DNA from: Luteococcus sp048595755
GTDB lineage: Bacteria > Actinomycetota > Actinomycetes > Propionibacteriales > Propionibacteriaceae
Length of the DNA stretch: 64,000 nucleotides
Direction of reading: 5' to 3'
NCBI RefSeq assembly: GCF_048595755.1
Contig: NZ_CP184360.1
Span: 1,364,001-1,428,000, forward strand
The first letter of the stretch is position 1. Every line of letters begins with the position of its first letter. The notes beneath the pieces are model-generated. The model worked only from the letters and a program-made list of their open reading frames with translations. It did no database searches and was not told the origin of the DNA. This document shows, one piece after another, positions 62,180 to 64,000 of this stretch. A program made the translations under genes and the position numbers.

Positions 62180-62540
62180 TGGCCTCTGCAGGACGATGGC
62201 GAGGCCTTGGGCCGAAGCCCCGGATGTTGCGCAAGCATCCGGTGGGGGATCGAACCGCGAGATTGGCTGATCCCCAGTCGTTGTGGCTCGTCGACATCTG
62301 GCAGGCAATCGTGTGGATGACACGGTGCGGCAAACCTGCAGTTGTTCGGGGAGGTCATGTGGCCGGCGGAAGTTGCGATCCCCGAACCACCCACGTGGCA
62401 GTTCCTCGGCAATGCTGGTGCGTGGAAGCGAGTCACCCTGCCTCCACGCCGGCATGGGGCCCTCGGCCTGTGGCCGGAGCGGAAGGTGCAGCGTTCATCG
62501 GCGGCACCTGGGGGCGCGGTCTGTGAGCCGCGCCCCCATC
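62180..62540 (+). ncRNA. Candidate structured RNA in a gene-free 635-bp gap
   Basis: No supported gene lies in 62006-62640. The stretch holds inverted repeats in series: CCGGATG/CATCCGG (62220-62242), GGGGATC/GATCCCC (about 62245-62275), GTTCGGGG/CCCCGAAC (62344-62387), GCGTGGA/TCCACGC (about 62420-62449), and a terminator-like hairpin at 62510-62537. This regular pairing suggests a transcript of about 350 nt. I checked for signature sequences of RNase P, tmRNA, SRP RNA and T-box leaders and did not find them. It may be a new sRNA or a leader of the downstream gene. Confidence 0.35.
62510..62537 (+). terminator. Terminator-like hairpin
   Basis: A perfect 10-bp GC stem (62510-62519 with 62528-62537) with an 8-base loop lies 103 bp before the next start codon. 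It could end the candidate RNA or act as an attenuator. Confidence 0.5.
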
Positions 62541-62640
62541 GCTGTGCCGGCAGAAATCTCCCACCCCTCGAGTGCGCCGAGCGATGCCTCCCGGGTGGCA
62601 GAGTGGGGTGTGACCATCGCCGCGCAGGGAGGACAAGAGG

Positions 62641-63537
62641 ATGCCTGGTCTGCCTGAGCTGACTCGCCGACGAGTTGCCGCATTCCTTCGGGCGCGGGTC
62701 GCCGGGCCGGATGCCGCTGAGCGTGCCTGGCAGATCTGGGGTGCCCCGGGGGATCGCAGCTTTGGGCCCGGTGATCCGATCTGGCGGGTGAACCAACATC
62801 CGGCCATGTATGCCGGCGGCGTGTGTGCCCTCTTCCTGCAGTCATTGCACCCCGGCCCGATGGCCGCGGTCGCCCAGCACGACCAGTACCAGTCCGATCC
62901 GTGGGGCAGGCTGCAGCGCATCAGCAACCACATTGCGATCACCACCTATGCGCCAGAGCCCATGGTGGAGCGGCAGTTCGCCCTGGTGCGTACCGTGCAC
63001 GAGCGTGTCAGTGGCCTCGACCGACGGGGCGCCCCCTACCGCGCCGATGATCCGGAACTGCTGCGGTGGGTGCACGACGCCGAGACCTGGAGTTTCCTGA
63101 CTGCCCACCAGCGCTGGAGCGCGACGCCCCTGAGTGGGGCGGAGGCCGACGAGTACGTCCGCCAGGCAGCCCTGGGCGGACAGCGTCTGGGAGCCACCGG
63201 GTTGCCATTGACGGTGGCGGAACTGGAGCAGCAACTGGAGGACTTCCGTCCGCAGCTGTGGTGCACCCCCGATGCGCTCGAGGTGGTGGAATTCCTGACC
63301 CATCGTGCGCCGCTGCCGGCGCTGGCGCGGCCCGGTTATCGCATGGTGATCGCGGGTGGCAGGGCACTGCTGCCGGGCTGGGCACGGCAGATGCTGGAGC
63401 TTCCCGACGACCCCCGCACCGTGCGGCGCGACGCCCGGCTGGGCAGGATCGCCACCCGGATGGTCGGTTGGGCCCTGGTGGGATCCGACGGTGAACACGA
63501 TCGCCCGATGCGAGCGCCGCAGGGTGCGGCCGGGTAG
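62641..63537 (+). CDS. Oxygenase MpaB-like (DUF2236) protein
   Basis: The 298-residue protein has the DUF2236 core: NQHPAMYAGGVCALFLQSLHPGPMAAVAQHD (about 47-75), RTVHERVSG with conserved His, and WVHDAETWSFL. Relatives include latex-clearing protein and MpaB; some bind haem, but most actinobacterial members are uncharacterised. GGAGGACAAGAGG precedes the ATG. It faces the ankyrin gene tail to tail with a 16-bp gap. Confidence 0.88.
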   Translation: MPGLPELTRRRVAAFLRARVAGPDAAERAWQIWGAPGDRSFGPGDPIWRVNQHPAMYAGGVCALFLQSLHPGPMAAVAQHDQYQSDPWGRLQRISNHIAITTYAPEPMVERQFALVRTVHERVSGLDRRGAPYRADDPELLRWVHDAETWSFLTAHQRWSATPLSGAEADEYVRQAALGGQRLGATGLPLTVAELEQQLEDFRPQLWCTPDALEVVEFLTHRAPLPALARPGYRMVIAGGRALLPGWARQMLELPDDPRTVRRDARLGRIATRMVGWALVGSDGEHDRPMRAPQGAAG

Positions 63538-63553
63538 GGGCCGGTGCCCCGGA

Positions 63554-63973
63554 TCAGTCCGCCTCGCCGGGGCGGGCGGGAAGCAGCTCTCGCATCGCCT
63601 CGAGCTGGAAGAAGTCCACGATCTGCCAGGCATCCATCGCTCCGGCCAGGGGGTCGGCTCCTGCGCCCAGCAGGGCACGCACCGAATCCTCGTCCTGAAC
63701 GAACAGTGCGCAAGCGAGCGCCGACTGACCACGCTGGTTCACCCGGTCGGGATCTGCGCCCCGGTCGAGCAGCGCCTGCACCAGGGCCGACTGGGAGTTG
63801 TAGGCGGCCAGTGCCAGCAGGGTGTCGCCCTTGTGGTCGGTCAGGTTCACCGGAATGCCGGCGTCGATGATGGCCAGCAGGCGTTCGTTGTCCCCCCTGC
63901 GGGCAAGGTCGAAGCAGTCGTTGAGGAACTCGAGCTGTTCGTCGGTGAGTTCGGGAGCATCATCGGCTGACAT
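63554..63973 (-). CDS. Ankyrin-repeat protein
   Basis: The 139-residue cytoplasmic protein is formed by about three ankyrin repeats (about 18-115), seen as DHKGDTLLALAAYNSQSALV and NQRGQSALACALFVQDEDSV with the DRGADPD and GAGADPL turns. Such small proteins bind other proteins; the partner is unknown. It starts near the window edge at 63973, and bases 63974-64000 hold no further gene. Confidence 0.88.
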   Translation of the reverse strand: MSADDAPELTDEQLEFLNDCFDLARRGDNERLLAIIDAGIPVNLTDHKGDTLLALAAYNSQSALVQALLDRGADPDRVNQRGQSALACALFVQDEDSVRALLGAGADPLAGAMDAWQIVDFFQLEAMRELLPARPGEAD

Positions 63974-64000
63974 GGCACCACGGTAACGCGTGGGGCGCAG

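Noticed and set aside
62460..62500. SRP RNA-like core around a GGAAGGTGCAGC sequence
   Set aside because: The canonical core (GGAAGG followed by AGCAGCC with a preceding pairing arm) is not met, and the flanks do not fold into the expected helix.

Overview
The window is high-GC DNA from an actinobacterium. Leaderless-style GTG starts, ATGA/GTGA stop-start overlaps, a GTP-type PEP carboxykinase, menaquinone synthesis (menB) and an acidic protein paired with tadA all fit. Propionibacteriaceae or a near relative is my guess, but no rRNA or marker gene here fixes the genus. No insertion sequence, integrase, phage gene or CRISPR array is visible.

Layout. 0-14.5 kb is core-like: argG with an ARG box, a PIG3-type quinone oxidoreductase, an LCP cell-wall ligase, pckG, three tRNA genes, then an Lrp-type regulator, a one-chain dikinase, a lipoprotein and a glycerophosphodiesterase. 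14.5-24 kb holds aromatic catabolism: an MhpA-like hydroxylase, and a divergent cluster of aldehyde dehydrogenase, coniferyl-alcohol-dehydrogenase-like SDR, VanB/PDR-type reductase, CYP199-like P450, MFS transporter and IclR regulator. 24-27.8 kb has a BASS-type symporter, two DUF202 proteins, menB and an AbiEi-like gene between two copies of a 40-bp palindrome. 27.8-37.7 kb matches, gene for gene, the 4-cresol (cre) cluster of Corynebacterium glutamicum: two-subunit aryl phosphate synthase, P450, ferredoxin, ferredoxin reductase, HD phosphohydrolase, SDR, aldehyde dehydrogenase and IclR regulator. 37.8-47.2 kb is a LysR-controlled protocatechuate 4,5-cleavage operon (ligJ, ligK, ligC, aldo/keto reductase, pobA, ligI and a fused ligAB). 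47.2-64 kb returns to housekeeping genes: upp, tadA and its partner, a tRNA-Ser, a cation/proton antiporter, a HerA-like ATPase, USP, MarC, MFS and others.

How the genes fit together (inference from families). The cre-type operon would turn p-cresol into 4-hydroxybenzoate through phosphorylated intermediates. The CYP199 cluster would O-demethylate a 4-methoxybenzoate-like acid, also to 4-hydroxybenzoate. PobA hydroxylates this to protocatechuate. LigAB, LigC, LigI, LigJ and LigK then carry it to pyruvate and oxaloacetate. Three of the aromatic units have a TGTGA-N6-TCAC(A/T) site near their start and a fourth has a weaker one, so a Crp/GlxR-type protein may coordinate them. Only the 4-oxalomesaconate tautomerase step lacks an obvious gene.

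The most unusual points are the colocalised two-entry funnel, the alpha-first LigAB fusion, the CYP199-like P450 paired with a one-piece reductase, hairpins in the long gaps of the catabolic operons, the three-copy 40-bp palindrome, and a gene-free, hairpin-rich stretch at about 62.2-62.5 kb that may encode a structured RNA.
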